Shown: one piece after another, positions 33,683 through 42,556 of the stretch | Layout of the letters: each line of letters starts with the position of its first letter | Position numbering within the stretch: the first letter of the stretch is position 1 | NCBI GenBank assembly: GCA_951828585.1 | Contig: OX639991.1 | Span: 1,830,576-1,894,575, forward strand | Direction: 5' to 3' | Length of the DNA stretch: 64,000 nt | Source: Longimicrobiales bacterium | GTDB taxonomy: Bacteria > Gemmatimonadota > Gemmatimonadetes > Longimicrobiales > Gaopeijiaceae | Translations under genes and position numbers: made by a program | Notes under the pieces: generated by a model | The model's database searches: none | The model's input: only the letters and a program-made list of their open reading frames with translations | Told to the model about the DNA's origin: nothing

Positions 33683-35439
33683 TGGATGGATTCGTCGGGT
33701 TTCGAGGGGCCGTGAGCCGCTGGCAAATCGTGGGATTGGCGGCTCTTCTCGGTGTGTGGGCCTGTGCGGAGGACGCCGGGCCACTTCCGGACGGTGTTTA
33801 CGGCGATGCCCAGGTGGCGCGGTCGGGAAGCGGGGTGGTGGTGGCCGCGCAGCCGCGTGCGGCGGAAGCCGGGGCGCGGATGCTGCGCCGGGGCGGCAAT
33901 GCGGCGGATGCGGCGGTGGCGGCGGCCTTTGCCGTGTCGGTCGTGGAGCCGTCCATGAACAGCATTGGTGGCCGTACCCAGATTCTGCTCCGGCTGCCGG
34001 ACGGCACGGTGGCCGGGATCGATGCGACCACCCAGGCGCCTTCCACCTACGACCCCGAGACCGCGCCCCAGGCGTCCTACGGATATCCGACCGTGGGCGT
34101 GCCGGGGGCGGTGGCGGGACTCGTACGCCTCCTTCGCGAACACGGAACACTGCCCCTGGCTGAGGTCATGGTGCCCGCGATCGAGTTGGCCGAGGAGGGC
34201 TTCGAGCTACTGCCCGGCGAAGCGGCGCGGCACGCGGCTGGCGCGGAACAACTGGCCGAATTCGACGGCTCCCGTGCCCACTTTCTCACACCATCCGGCG
34301 AGACCCGCGCGGCCGGCGAGGTCTTCGCGCAGCCCGATCTCGCGGCCACCCTCACCGCCATTTCCACCGGCGGCGAGGACGCATTCTACCGCGGTGCCAT
34401 CGCGGAGCGGATCGTGGCCGACATGGCCGCGCACGGCGGCGCCGTCACCGCCGGGGCGCTGGCCGAATACCGCGCCCTCGACGCCCCGGTCGTGCGGGGG
34501 AGCTACCGCGGCTACGAGTTGGCTGGGACCGACCTCCCGGCCTCGGGCGCGGCGACCATTGGAATCCTTCACATCCTGGAGCACTTCGACATGGGCGCCC
34601 TCGATGCGGACAGCTGGGCGGGGCTGGTGGGGACCGTGGTCGCGCGGGTCTTCGAGGAGCGCGCTGCAGCCCGTGCGGAGGGTGCGCGAGACCTTGCGTT
34701 CATGACCGGCAGGGAGTGGGCGGCCGGGATTGCGGCGACCACAGAGGTCCCCGGAGCGGTGCGCCGCGCGGCTGGGGCGACCCCGGGGGATGCGGGGACG
34801 AGCCGGGCGACATCGCTCATTGCCCAGGCGGGCGGGACAATGGCGAATTGGGACGCCGGCGAGTGGGGTCCGGCGGACGGTCACACGACACACCTCTCTG
34901 CCGCGGACGCCGACGGCATGTACGTGGCACTGACCCAGACCATCGGTCCCAACCTGGGATCCAAGGTCGCCACACCGGGTCTCGGCTTCCTGTACGCCGC
35001 GACTCTGGGCGGCTACCTCGGCCACATGGAGCCCGGAGAACGGGCCAGATCGAGCATTTCGCCGCTAATGGTCCTCCGCGACGGCAAGCCGGTGCTGGTG
35101 CTGGGGGCGGCCGGGGGCGCAAGGATCATCTCGGCGGTGGTGCAGGCGGTGCTCCGGGTGGTGGACCAGGGCATGTCGCTGCCCGATGCGCTCGCTGCAG
35201 CGCGGGTTCATCCCATCGACGGGGGCATTGCCATGGAGACCTCGCCGGGGATCGGCTGGGCGGCGGATGATATCGCCGAGGTGGAGTCCTGGGGGATGGT
35301 GGTTCAGCAGGTGGAGCGGGAGGGTGCCTTCGGGCGGATCCACGGGATATGGGTGGATCCTTCTACGGGCGAGGTCGTGGGAGTGGCGGATCCCGATTGG
35401 GAGGGCGCGGCGATCGCGGTGGAGGTGACGGGACGGTAA
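33682..35439 (+). CDS. Gamma-glutamyltransferase family protein (lipoprotein)
   Basis: 585 residues. Lipobox GVWAC. The N-terminal part has GARMLRRGGNAADAAVAAAFA and EPSMNSIGG. The small-subunit start is DGHTTHLSAADADG, where the first Thr of the TTHLS motif is the autoprocessing nucleophile. PLMVLRDGKPVLVLGAAGG gives the downstream Gly pair. Probably acts on glutathione or gamma-glutamyl peptides outside the inner membrane. The ATG overlaps the previous stop codon. Confidence 0.88.
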   Translation: MDGFVGFRGAVSRWQIVGLAALLGVWACAEDAGPLPDGVYGDAQVARSGSGVVVAAQPRAAEAGARMLRRGGNAADAAVAAAFAVSVVEPSMNSIGGRTQILLRLPDGTVAGIDATTQAPSTYDPETAPQASYGYPTVGVPGAVAGLVRLLREHGTLPLAEVMVPAIELAEEGFELLPGEAARHAAGAEQLAEFDGSRAHFLTPSGETRAAGEVFAQPDLAATLTAISTGGEDAFYRGAIAERIVADMAAHGGAVTAGALAEYRALDAPVVRGSYRGYELAGTDLPASGAATIGILHILEHFDMGALDADSWAGLVGTVVARVFEERAAARAEGARDLAFMTGREWAAGIAATTEVPGAVRRAAGATPGDAGTSRATSLIAQAGGTMANWDAGEWGPADGHTTHLSAADADGMYVALTQTIGPNLGSKVATPGLGFLYAATLGGYLGHMEPGERARSSISPLMVLRDGKPVLVLGAAGGARIISAVVQAVLRVVDQGMSLPDALAAARVHPIDGGIAMETSPGIGWAADDIAEVESWGMVVQQVEREGAFGRIHGIWVDPSTGEVVGVADPDWEGAAIAVEVTGR

Positions 35440-35452
35440 CCGCGCCTTCACA

Positions 35453-36076
35453 TCAGCCGATGGGGAAAAGAACGCCGCCCCGGAGGGCAAGGCTGCGGTT
35501 CTTCCGGAACGGTTCATCTCCCCCGTCCGCGTAGGACAACCCGCTGTAATACAGAAAGCCCGCCATGACTCCCATCTTGTCGGTCAATCCGATCTCGAGG
35601 TTTCCTCCGAGGGCCAATCCGTAGTCCATCGAGTTGAACTCGCCGTCGCTGCAGGGGTTTTCGCGCTCGCAGGACATCAGCCAACCCAGAGTGGGACCGG
35701 CCTGGATATGAACAGCCAGGGGTTCGATGACCAGCGGCACCCTCACGTCGATCAGGGCCGCAACTTCCAGGTAGTTCAAGCTGAGGGCACTTCCGCTCAG
35801 GCCCTGCACATCGGCCCCGCGCCCGGCGTAGGACCCGCTCAGCTGGACTCCGAGGCTGTTGACCCGCTCCGGTGGAGTCAGTCGAAATGTGGCCGAAAGA
35901 CCGAAGTGCGGCTTGGCAACCCGCAGGTAGCTGAACGGCAGGAGGGTATCCCGTGCCTCGTTGGTCAGGATCGCGAGGTTGAGGCCGCCATGGAGCGAAA
36001 GGGTGGTCTGGGCGGACGCGTTTGACGCGGGGAGGAGCAGGCCGGCAGCCAGGAGGATACTGGGCAGGCGTTTCAT
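35453..36076 (-). CDS. PorT-like outer-membrane beta-barrel protein
   Basis: 207 residues. Signal peptide ends in SNASAQ. Eight-strand-like pattern (LSLHGGLNLAILT, FGLSATFRLTP, NSLGVQLSGSYAGRGAD, LEVAALIDVRVPLV, MGVMAGFLYYSGLSY) ends in LALRGGVLFPIG. The same ending appears in the protein at 38.4-39.1 kb, a clear paralogue. Two Cys in a loop (SCERENPC). Function unknown. Confidence 0.75.
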   Translation of the reverse strand: MKRLPSILLAAGLLLPASNASAQTTLSLHGGLNLAILTNEARDTLLPFSYLRVAKPHFGLSATFRLTPPERVNSLGVQLSGSYAGRGADVQGLSGSALSLNYLEVAALIDVRVPLVIEPLAVHIQAGPTLGWLMSCERENPCSDGEFNSMDYGLALGGNLEIGLTDKMGVMAGFLYYSGLSYADGGDEPFRKNRSLALRGGVLFPIG

Positions 36077-36236
36077 GAGAACCCTTTCGCTGAACGGGAG
36101 GCGTTAGTCCAAGCTAAGCGTCGGACGGCGCAAGAGAAACCGGGGGTGTTGCCCGGGCGCGGTCCCTCCGCTCTTGTCTCCATGCCACGCCAGCCCACTT
36201 TGTGTTGGACCTTCCTTTCCCATACGGAGAGCCTCG

Positions 36237-37817
36237 ATGAAGACTACACCCCGGCCCGCACCGTTGATCCCGTTCGCCCTCCTGGCCCTGACGGCCTGCG
36301 CACCCGACGCGTACGACACGATCCTTCGGGGCGGTCGCGTCCTGGACGGCACCGGCGTTCCCGCCCGGGGAGCGGACATCGCCATCCGCGACGGCCTCAT
36401 CGCGGCCATGGGCGACCTTGGCGGTGCGGTTGCCGAGACCGTACTCGATGTCACCGGTCTGTACGTCAGCCCCGGTTTCATCGACACCCACTCCCACGCG
36501 GGACCGGGCCTGGCCACCGTAGAGCTGAGCCATGGCGAGCCGCTCCTGGCACAGGGCCTTACCACGGTCGTGGTGAACCCCGACGGGGGCGGTCCGGTCG
36601 ACTTGGCCGAACAGCGGGCCGAGCTCGAGGAACACGGCCTCGGCGTCAACGTGGCGCAGCTTGTCGGCCACGGGTCCGTGCGGGGGCGGGTGCTGGGGAG
36701 CGATGACCGCGCGCCCAGCGATGCCGAACTGGACGAAATGCGCTCCCTGGTCCGCGCCGGGATGGAAGCGGGGTCGTGGGGACTTTCCTCCGGGACCTTC
36801 TACGCGCCCGGCAGCTACTCCGAGAACGCGGAGCTGATCGAACTGGCGCGCGTGGCAGCGGAGTTCGGCGGAATCTACACCAGCCACATCCGGGACGAAT
36901 CCAACTACACGATCGGGGTGATCGCAGCGGTCGAGGAGGTGATCGATGTGAGTCGCCAGGCGGGAATCACCGGGGTCGTGACCCACATCAAGGCGCTGGG
37001 ACCGCCGGTGTGGGGTTCCTCCGTGGCCATCGTCGAACGGATCGACGCAGCGCGCGCCGAGGGGCTTTCGGTCTACGCCGACCAGTATCCCTACCTGGCC
37101 TCGGCCACGGGACTCTCGGCGGCTCTGCTGCCCCGATGGTCCCAGGCCGGCGGCAGCGATGCTTTCGCGGAGCGGGTGGCGGACCCGGAGACCCGGGCTC
37201 GCATCCGCGAGGCGATGGTGGAGAATCTGGCTCGGCGCGGGGGCGCGGACCGGATCCAGTTCCGGCGCTTCAGCGAGGACCCCTCGATCGAGGGACGCCT
37301 ACTCTCCGATGTGGCCGAGGAGCGGGACGAGGACCCCGTCGACACCGCGTTGGAGCTGATCATCCAGGGTGGTCCGTCGATCGTCTCCTTCAACATGAGC
37401 GAGGAGGATCTGCTCCGGCTGATGACGCAGGAATGGACGATGACTTCGTCGGACGGGGGTCTGCCGCAGTTCGGCGTGGGGGTGCCCCATCCCCGATCAT
37501 ACGGGGCGTTTCCGCGCAAGATCGGGAAGTACGTCTTCGAGGAGGGCGTGATGGCGCTGGAGGCGGCGATCCGGAGCATGACGTCGCTCCCCGCCGAGAT
37601 CATGGGCATGGATGATCGGGGCCGGATCGAGGAAGGGATGGTGGCCGACCTGGTGGTCTTCTCGGAGCACTTCAGGGACAACGCGACCTTTACCGAGCCG
37701 CACCAGCTGTCCGCGGGGGTGGTCCACCTGTTCGTGGGCGGGGAGGCCGCGATCCGCGACGCGGGGTTCACGGGGGAGCGGGCGGGGCGGGTGTTGGTGA
37801 AGGGGGTGGGGCGGTAG
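36237..37817 (+). CDS. D-aminoacylase / N-acyl-D-amino-acid deacylase family amidohydrolase (lipoprotein)
   Basis: 526 residues. A lipobox (ALLALTAC) is followed by the amidohydrolase fold: VLDGTGVPARGADIAI, metal ligands in FIDTHSHAG, SGTFYAPGSYSE, TSHIRDES and VTHIKALG. SSDGGLPQFGVGVPHPRSYG and the C-terminal DRGRIEEGMVADLVVF complete it. The likely role is hydrolysis of N-acyl-D-amino acids or a related cyclic amide in the periplasm. The ATG at 36237 gives the lipoprotein signal. Confidence 0.88.
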   Translation: MKTTPRPAPLIPFALLALTACAPDAYDTILRGGRVLDGTGVPARGADIAIRDGLIAAMGDLGGAVAETVLDVTGLYVSPGFIDTHSHAGPGLATVELSHGEPLLAQGLTTVVVNPDGGGPVDLAEQRAELEEHGLGVNVAQLVGHGSVRGRVLGSDDRAPSDAELDEMRSLVRAGMEAGSWGLSSGTFYAPGSYSENAELIELARVAAEFGGIYTSHIRDESNYTIGVIAAVEEVIDVSRQAGITGVVTHIKALGPPVWGSSVAIVERIDAARAEGLSVYADQYPYLASATGLSAALLPRWSQAGGSDAFAERVADPETRARIREAMVENLARRGGADRIQFRRFSEDPSIEGRLLSDVAEERDEDPVDTALELIIQGGPSIVSFNMSEEDLLRLMTQEWTMTSSDGGLPQFGVGVPHPRSYGAFPRKIGKYVFEEGVMALEAAIRSMTSLPAEIMGMDDRGRIEEGMVADLVVFSEHFRDNATFTEPHQLSAGVVHLFVGGEAAIRDAGFTGERAGRVLVKGVGR

Positions 37818-37842
37818 TGGTCCGGCGGGAGGGGTCCGCCTT

Positions 37843-37971
37843 CTAGCGCTCGCGGGGCGCGGGGTCTTGCCGTGCCACCGTGCCTTGTCGTCGCACGGAC
37901 CAAACGACCACTACCGCGCTGACGGCAACCAATCCCCCCAGGCTCGCCTTCCATACGGCCACCGTTCCCAT
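37843..37971 (-). CDS. 42-residue membrane protein
   Basis: A short gene with a perfect AGGAGGGG five bases before the ATG. One transmembrane helix (ASLGGLVAVSAVVVVW) is followed by a basic and polar tail (SVRRQGTVARQDPAPRER). It begins 9 bases after the stop of the 93-residue membrane protein, so the two form a small operon. Unknown function. Confidence 0.6.
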   Translation of the reverse strand: MGTVAVWKASLGGLVAVSAVVVVWSVRRQGTVARQDPAPRER

Positions 37972-37980
37972 GATCCCCTC

Positions 37981-38262
37981 CTAGAGACAGGATGCTGCCG
38001 CGAGGGTCGACAGGATGCCCAGCACGAGGCCGGTGGACCGCAGGATCCGCATGCGCCGAGTGTCCGGGCCCTGGTCCCTGATGGCCAGGATGCGGGTGGA
38101 CACGTAGACGCTTGGAAAGGCGGCCATGAATACCAGCGCCATCGACCAGCCGTGTCCTCCGTCGATGAGGTCGATCGATCCGGCCAGGACCCCGCCAACG
38201 GCCATCACCGCGATCAAAGGGAGGGACCAGCGAGGGTAAAGTTGTGTCCGCGAACGCTCCAT
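37981..38262 (-). CDS. Small membrane protein with three hydrophobic segments
   Basis: 93 residues. Three likely transmembrane helices: LPLIAVMAVGGVLAGSIDLI, WSMALVFMAAFPSVYVSTRI and STGLVLGILSTLAAASCL. A GGAG site precedes the ATG, and the dispersed repeat copy B lies just upstream. Not recognised. Confidence 0.6.
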   Translation of the reverse strand: MERSRTQLYPRWSLPLIAVMAVGGVLAGSIDLIDGGHGWSMALVFMAAFPSVYVSTRILAIRDQGPDTRRMRILRSTGLVLGILSTLAAASCL

Positions 38263-38300
38263 TGACCGACTCCTCTGTTCAGCGATGCGGGGGCGAGTTG

Positions 38301-38406
38301 AACCGCTTCGCTCTACGTTGCTCCTCGGGCGAATAGCTCTGCCGATAACCTCCGGTCGCACCTCACCACCCCGGCGCCACGCCGCTCCACGTGCTCGCGC
38401 GGGTAT
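38301..38406 (-). repeat. Dispersed GC-rich repeat, copy B
   Basis: On the minus strand it reads GGGGATTATACCCGCGCGAG, then the GGAGCGGCGTGGCGCCGGGG arm, and a core ending GAGGAGCAACGTAGAGCG. It is co-linear with copy A at 6174-6290 over about 105 bases. It is intergenic and points toward the start of the 93-residue membrane protein gene. Confidence 0.65.
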
Positions 38407-38419
38407 AATCCCCGGACTC

Positions 38420-39076
38420 CTACCCGATCGGAAAGACCAGGCCTCCCTGTACCGTGATGGCCCGGTTGTGCACCGTCCGGTCCAACTCGCCAGCGTAGAT
38501 GGACCGCAACCCGTAGGTGTAGAGAAAGTCCAGCGACAGCGCCGTCCGTCCCGCCACGCCCAGCTGCACGCCGGCGCCCCCGACCACTCCGACATCGATG
38601 GCATGGGTCGGATTGTAGGTTTCCTCGTCGGTGCATTCGCCCGCGAGCGCAATGGGTTGAAGCGCGTAGTCGACTTTCACCTCGCAACTCATCTCCCGTG
38701 CCAACGCGGGACCCGCGAGCAGGTGTACGGAAATCCGCGAGCCGACCAGCGGCAGGGAGACCCTTCCCAGGGCGGACAACTGGACGTAGTCGACCAGTGC
38801 GCTCACATCGCCCAGCTTGCCGTCCGACCAGGTGGCGCCTCTCTGGACATACGAGCCTTCGAGCCGCAGCCCGAGGGATTGCGACAAGGGAAGGGTTGCA
38901 GATGCGCCCGCCGCGATCCCTTTGCGCGACTCCTCGCCCCGGATCTCGAGCCCGGTAAGGCTCACCATCGACGAGCTCCAGCCGGCGGTGACACCGAGCG
39001 TCACCTGACTGGCTGCAGGGCTGGCCGCGAGTCCCGCGACCAGAGCGCATGGAAGAAGGGTGCGGAGTCGGGTCAT
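38420..39076 (-). CDS. PorT-like outer-membrane beta-barrel protein
   Basis: 218 residues. GGAGG precedes the ATG. Signal peptide ends in SPAASQ. Barrel strands follow (VTLGVTAGWSSSMVSL, LGLRLEGSYVQRGATW, LVDYVQLSALGRVSLPLV), ending in ITVQGGLVFPIG. Paralogue of the protein at 35.5-36.1 kb: same length class, GSYVQRG versus GSYAGRG, and the shared C-terminus. Two Cys in the central loop. Confidence 0.75.
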   Translation of the reverse strand: MTRLRTLLPCALVAGLAASPAASQVTLGVTAGWSSSMVSLTGLEIRGEESRKGIAAGASATLPLSQSLGLRLEGSYVQRGATWSDGKLGDVSALVDYVQLSALGRVSLPLVGSRISVHLLAGPALAREMSCEVKVDYALQPIALAGECTDEETYNPTHAIDVGVVGGAGVQLGVAGRTALSLDFLYTYGLRSIYAGELDRTVHNRAITVQGGLVFPIG

Positions 39077-39138
39077 GGGGCCTCCAGCGGGAGGAGGTGG
39101 CGACCCCGCGCGGGTTGCGGTCGTCTCGGGAGAGAGCA

Positions 39139-40566
39139 TCACTCCGGCACCACCCCGTACCGCCGAAGCACTTCCATTGTCGCTTCGATCGGCAGGGCCT
39201 CGCGTGTCCCGAAACGGCTGCTCACCGTGACCGCCTTGAAGATGGAATTGTAGATGGCTTCTTCCGTGGCTTCCACGGCTGCCTGGAAAATCCCCGAAAT
39301 CGCGTTGTTGGCAAGATCGTTCACCGACCGCACCGGGTCGCCGGGACGCCTTCGCACGCCCGGGGCGGTGGAAAACGCGATCACGTAGTCCCCCGACCCG
39401 TTGCTCGCATACGAGCCCGTGCGCGACAGTCCCATCACGGCCCGCATGGCCACGCGGCGGAGATTCCGTTCCGACAGCGGCGCGTCGGTCGCTACCACCA
39501 TCATGATCGAGCCCTGGGACTCGCCGCCGCGCTCCTCGCCGAGGCCGGGTCCACCCGTCCCACCCGCGCCCCCGCCACCCACCCCCCCGCGGCCGGATTG
39601 CCCTTCGCCCCCCTCGGCCCCGCCGCCCGATCCGCCCTCGCCACCCGCGCCTCCTCCCCCTGCCCCCCCACCCCCCCGCTCCACCTGCCCCCGAAACGCG
39701 TACCGCCCCAACTCCTGCCCCACCGGCGCACCGGCGATCTGCAGGATGCCCCCGAAGTTGGACTGTACCAGCACCCCGACCGTGTAGCCCCCCAGCGACG
39801 CAGGCAACACCCTCGAACTGGTCCCGATCCCGCCCTTCCAACCGAATGCCGACGTTCCCGTTCCGGCCCCGACCGCCCCCTCCTCCACCGGCCCCGCTAC
39901 CGCCCCGTCCAACGCCGCACGCACGTGGGCCGCCGTCACCGGCCGGCCGCGAATGTCGTTCAAACCCCCATCGTTCGTCTCACCCACCACCGGGTTGATC
40001 GACCGCACCCCGTCCATCCCCTCCATCTCCAGCGCCCATTCCACCATTGCGTCGGCCGCCTTCCACACGCACAGCGTACAGGTCAGCAGGATGGGCATCT
40101 CCAATTCGCCCAGCTCGCCGACCTGCGTGACGCCCAGCAGCTTGCCGAAGCCGTTGCCGACGTGCATGGCGGCGGGCACGCGGTCGAAGTAAAGGTTGCC
40201 GCCGTGGGGGCGGATCGCGGTCACGCCGGTGCGGATGTCGTCCCCCTCGATCACGGTTGCGTGCCCGACCAGAACGCCTTCCACGTCGGTGATCGCGTTG
40301 TACCGTCCCGGCTCGAAGATCCCGACGGCGATGCCGAGGTCGCGGGCGCGGGGGCGGTCGGGTTCCTGGGATGCGGCGGTGTCGCCCACCGGGGCGAACA
40401 GCGCGATCGACACGGCAGCGAGAACGGGCAGGACTCCCCGCCGGGGAATGATCGGTCGCGTGACCGCAACCAGGTGGGCAGCCCCGAGCTCTCTCAGGGA
40501 ATCGAGTGTCGGGATCTTTGGTGTAGCCAAATTACCATATCTCCTAACCGTAAGACCATATTTCAT
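39139..40566 (-). CDS. P1-family peptidase (DmpA-like) with a glycine-rich insert before the cleavage site
   Basis: 475 residues. A membrane-like segment near residues 40-65 is probably an uncleaved or cleaved signal. The DmpA fold follows: NAITDVEGVLVGHATVIEGDD, VPAAMHVGNGFGK, INPVVGETNDGGLND, FGWKGGIGTSSR, and the catalytic-site GSIMMVVATDAPLSERNL, where Ser becomes the new N-terminus on autoproteolysis. About 50 residues of Gly with Ala, Glu, Ser and Arg (coded by 39518-39680) precede that Ser. Aminopeptidase activity is expected. Start uncertain: a TTG 13 codons in has a better ribosome site. Confidence 0.82.
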   Translation of the reverse strand: MKYGLTVRRYGNLATPKIPTLDSLRELGAAHLVAVTRPIIPRRGVLPVLAAVSIALFAPVGDTAASQEPDRPRARDLGIAVGIFEPGRYNAITDVEGVLVGHATVIEGDDIRTGVTAIRPHGGNLYFDRVPAAMHVGNGFGKLLGVTQVGELGELEMPILLTCTLCVWKAADAMVEWALEMEGMDGVRSINPVVGETNDGGLNDIRGRPVTAAHVRAALDGAVAGPVEEGAVGAGTGTSAFGWKGGIGTSSRVLPASLGGYTVGVLVQSNFGGILQIAGAPVGQELGRYAFRGQVERGGGGAGGGGAGGEGGSGGGAEGGEGQSGRGGVGGGGAGGTGGPGLGEERGGESQGSIMMVVATDAPLSERNLRRVAMRAVMGLSRTGSYASNGSGDYVIAFSTAPGVRRRPGDPVRSVNDLANNAISGIFQAAVEATEEAIYNSIFKAVTVSSRFGTREALPIEATMEVLRRYGVVPE

Positions 40567-40637
40567 TTCATCACCGCGTGGCCGGGGGGATTTCGTGCGG
40601 GGGGCTGCCGGGCCAAGCCGGGCGCGTATGCATCCCA

Positions 40638-41519
40638 TCACAGCGCCCCGGCAACCATCGCCGCCAGCAGCAGCGGGTGATACAGCAACGACCCCAGAAA
40701 CACCCGGCCGCAACGTTGCTTGCCTGGTTTCAGCATGAACGCCACGGTGACCGCAAGCATCCCCCCACCCAGGACCAGAGCCCCGGCAAGGTAGACGCTT
40801 CCACTCATCCCCAGCACACTGGGCAGGAGGCTCAGCGGCAGCAACACCACGGCGTTGCCGACCATGAGCCCGGAGATCAGCCGGTCCGATCCGGGGGGAA
40901 TGAGCTGGAACCCGGCGCGCGCGTAGTCCTGGCGCAGATTCCAGCCCAGCGCCAGAACATGAATGAGCTGCCACAGGAAGAGGATTCCGAAGAGGGCCAT
41001 GCCGCGGGCGTCGATGGTGCCCGCGTGTGCCGTCCACCCGATCAGGGCGGGGAGCGCGCCGGGCACGGCGCCCACGGGGGTCGCGAGCGGGGACCGAAGT
41101 TTGAGGGGCGTGTAGACGGCGTCGTACAGGAGCGCGGCGGTGGCGGTGAAGAGGGCCGGGAGCCACCCGATCCAGAACCAGAGATGTCCGGTGCCGGCCA
41201 CGATCAGCAGCCAGCCGAAGGTGCGCGCATGGCCCGGCGGAACCCGTCCGGAGGGTACGGGACGCCCACGGGTCCTGAGCATCACGCCGTCGGGCTCGCG
41301 TTCCAGGTACTGGTTCAGGGCCAGCGAGCCCGCGGTGCCCAGCGTGATGCCGACGACCAGATGGAGGAGCGTGGCAAGGTCGACCGTGGGGATCGCCGCC
41401 ATGAGGTAGCCCGCTACCGCCGTGACCGCGACGAAGATTGTGATCCCGGGCTTGGTCAGCTCCAGGTAGGCCGCGGCCCGTCCGCCCCGGCCCGCCCGGA
41501 TCCGCTCCTCGACGCTCAC
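40638..41519 (-). CDS. ctaB: Protoheme IX farnesyltransferase (heme O synthase)
   Basis: 293 residues with nine hydrophobic segments. The first Asp-rich motif region NQYLEREPDGVMLRTRGRP and the second, YDAVYTPLKLRSPLATPVG, mark the UbiA superfamily. The motif arrangement and length fit heme O synthase. It converts heme B to heme O for terminal oxidases. No other cytochrome oxidase gene is in the window. It starts 40 bases after the SDR stop on the same strand. Confidence 0.9.
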   Translation of the reverse strand: MSVEERIRAGRGGRAAAYLELTKPGITIFVAVTAVAGYLMAAIPTVDLATLLHLVVGITLGTAGSLALNQYLEREPDGVMLRTRGRPVPSGRVPPGHARTFGWLLIVAGTGHLWFWIGWLPALFTATAALLYDAVYTPLKLRSPLATPVGAVPGALPALIGWTAHAGTIDARGMALFGILFLWQLIHVLALGWNLRQDYARAGFQLIPPGSDRLISGLMVGNAVVLLPLSLLPSVLGMSGSVYLAGALVLGGGMLAVTVAFMLKPGKQRCGRVFLGSLLYHPLLLAAMVAGAL

Positions 41520-41559
41520 CGGGCCCGCTGCCCGGGGGACTGCCCTGATCGCGCGGCCT

Positions 41560-42351
41560 TCAAAGCAGCCCCTGCACCAGGCCGCCGTCGATCTGCAGGG
41601 TGTGCCCCGTGACGTAGGAAGCGGCCTCGGAGGCCAGAAATACCACCGCGTTGGCGAACTCGCCGGGGCGCCCGATGCGCCCTGCCGGGATATCGCCGGT
41701 GATGCCCTCCAGCACGGCCTCCCGCGTCGTCCCCCGCGCCTCGGCCTGGTTCGCCAGGAGCGATTCCACCCGCGCGGTGTGGATGAAACCGGGCGCGGCC
41801 ACGTTGCAGAGGATGCCTTCGGCGGCCAGGTCGCGCGAAATCGTCTTGATGAATCCCACGACCCCGGGCCGCGCGGTGTTGGAGAGGAGCAGCCCCTTGA
41901 CCGGCTGCTTCACCGCCACCGAGGTGATGGCCACGATTCGCCCCCACCCGCTCTCGCGCATGTGGGGGAGCGCGGCCAGGGTCAGCTGCACCGTCGACAT
42001 GAGGTTCAGGTCGAGGGCCGTGCGGTACGCCTCGGGAGCGAAGTCGTCCACGCCGCCGGGAGGTGGCCCCCCCGCGTTGGCGACCAGGATGTCGAGACGG
42101 CCGAATTCGGCGACGCTGCGGTCTGCGAGAGCTGCGCAGAAATCCTCGTCGGCCACGTTGCCCGCCATGGCGACGATCCTGCGCCCGGATTCGCGCGCGA
42201 TCTCGCGTGCCGTGGCCTCGAGCGCATCGGGGGACCTGGAGTTGATCAGCACGTCGGCGCCCTCGTGCGACAGCCGCTCCGCCACCGCCCGGCCCAGTCC
42301 CCGGGATGCGCCGGTGACGAGCGCGGCCCTATCTTTTAATCCGAGATCCAC
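41560..42351 (-). CDS. Short-chain dehydrogenase (FabG-like) lacking the usual catalytic Tyr
   Basis: 263 residues from a GTG. Cofactor site TGASRGLGRAVAE, NAGG, Ser of AITSVAV, and C-terminal DGGLVQG are normal. Where the YxxxK motif is expected the sequence is SNTARPGVVGFIK, so Lys is present but Tyr is replaced by Asn/Thr. A subgroup of SDRs shows this change. It may use another proton donor or bind ligand without full activity. Start codon uncertain. Confidence 0.78.
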   Translation of the reverse strand: MDLGLKDRAALVTGASRGLGRAVAERLSHEGADVLINSRSPDALEATAREIARESGRRIVAMAGNVADEDFCAALADRSVAEFGRLDILVANAGGPPPGGVDDFAPEAYRTALDLNLMSTVQLTLAALPHMRESGWGRIVAITSVAVKQPVKGLLLSNTARPGVVGFIKTISRDLAAEGILCNVAAPGFIHTARVESLLANQAEARGTTREAVLEGITGDIPAGRIGRPGEFANAVVFLASEAASYVTGHTLQIDGGLVQGLL

Positions 42352-42556
42352 GGAAGCTCTTCTTCCCAGTGTGTGAAAGCCGATGCGCTGCGGGGGCGAA
42401 AGGTGATCCGGACCCGGCGGCCAGGCAAGTCGGGGCCGCCGTGCAGGGGCGGCGGCGGCCGAAAAGGCGATCGAGGGGAAACCCTCTGCCCGGCCCGGTG
42501 GTACTAAGGACATACGCGGAACAGGATCGAACCCGCGGCCCGATCAGCGGAGACAG

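Noticed and set aside
39360-39841. N-terminal extension of the PorT-like protein through the Gly-rich tract
   Set aside because: The extension is antiparallel-frame sequence of the P1 peptidase; signal peptide and ribosome site place the start at 39076.
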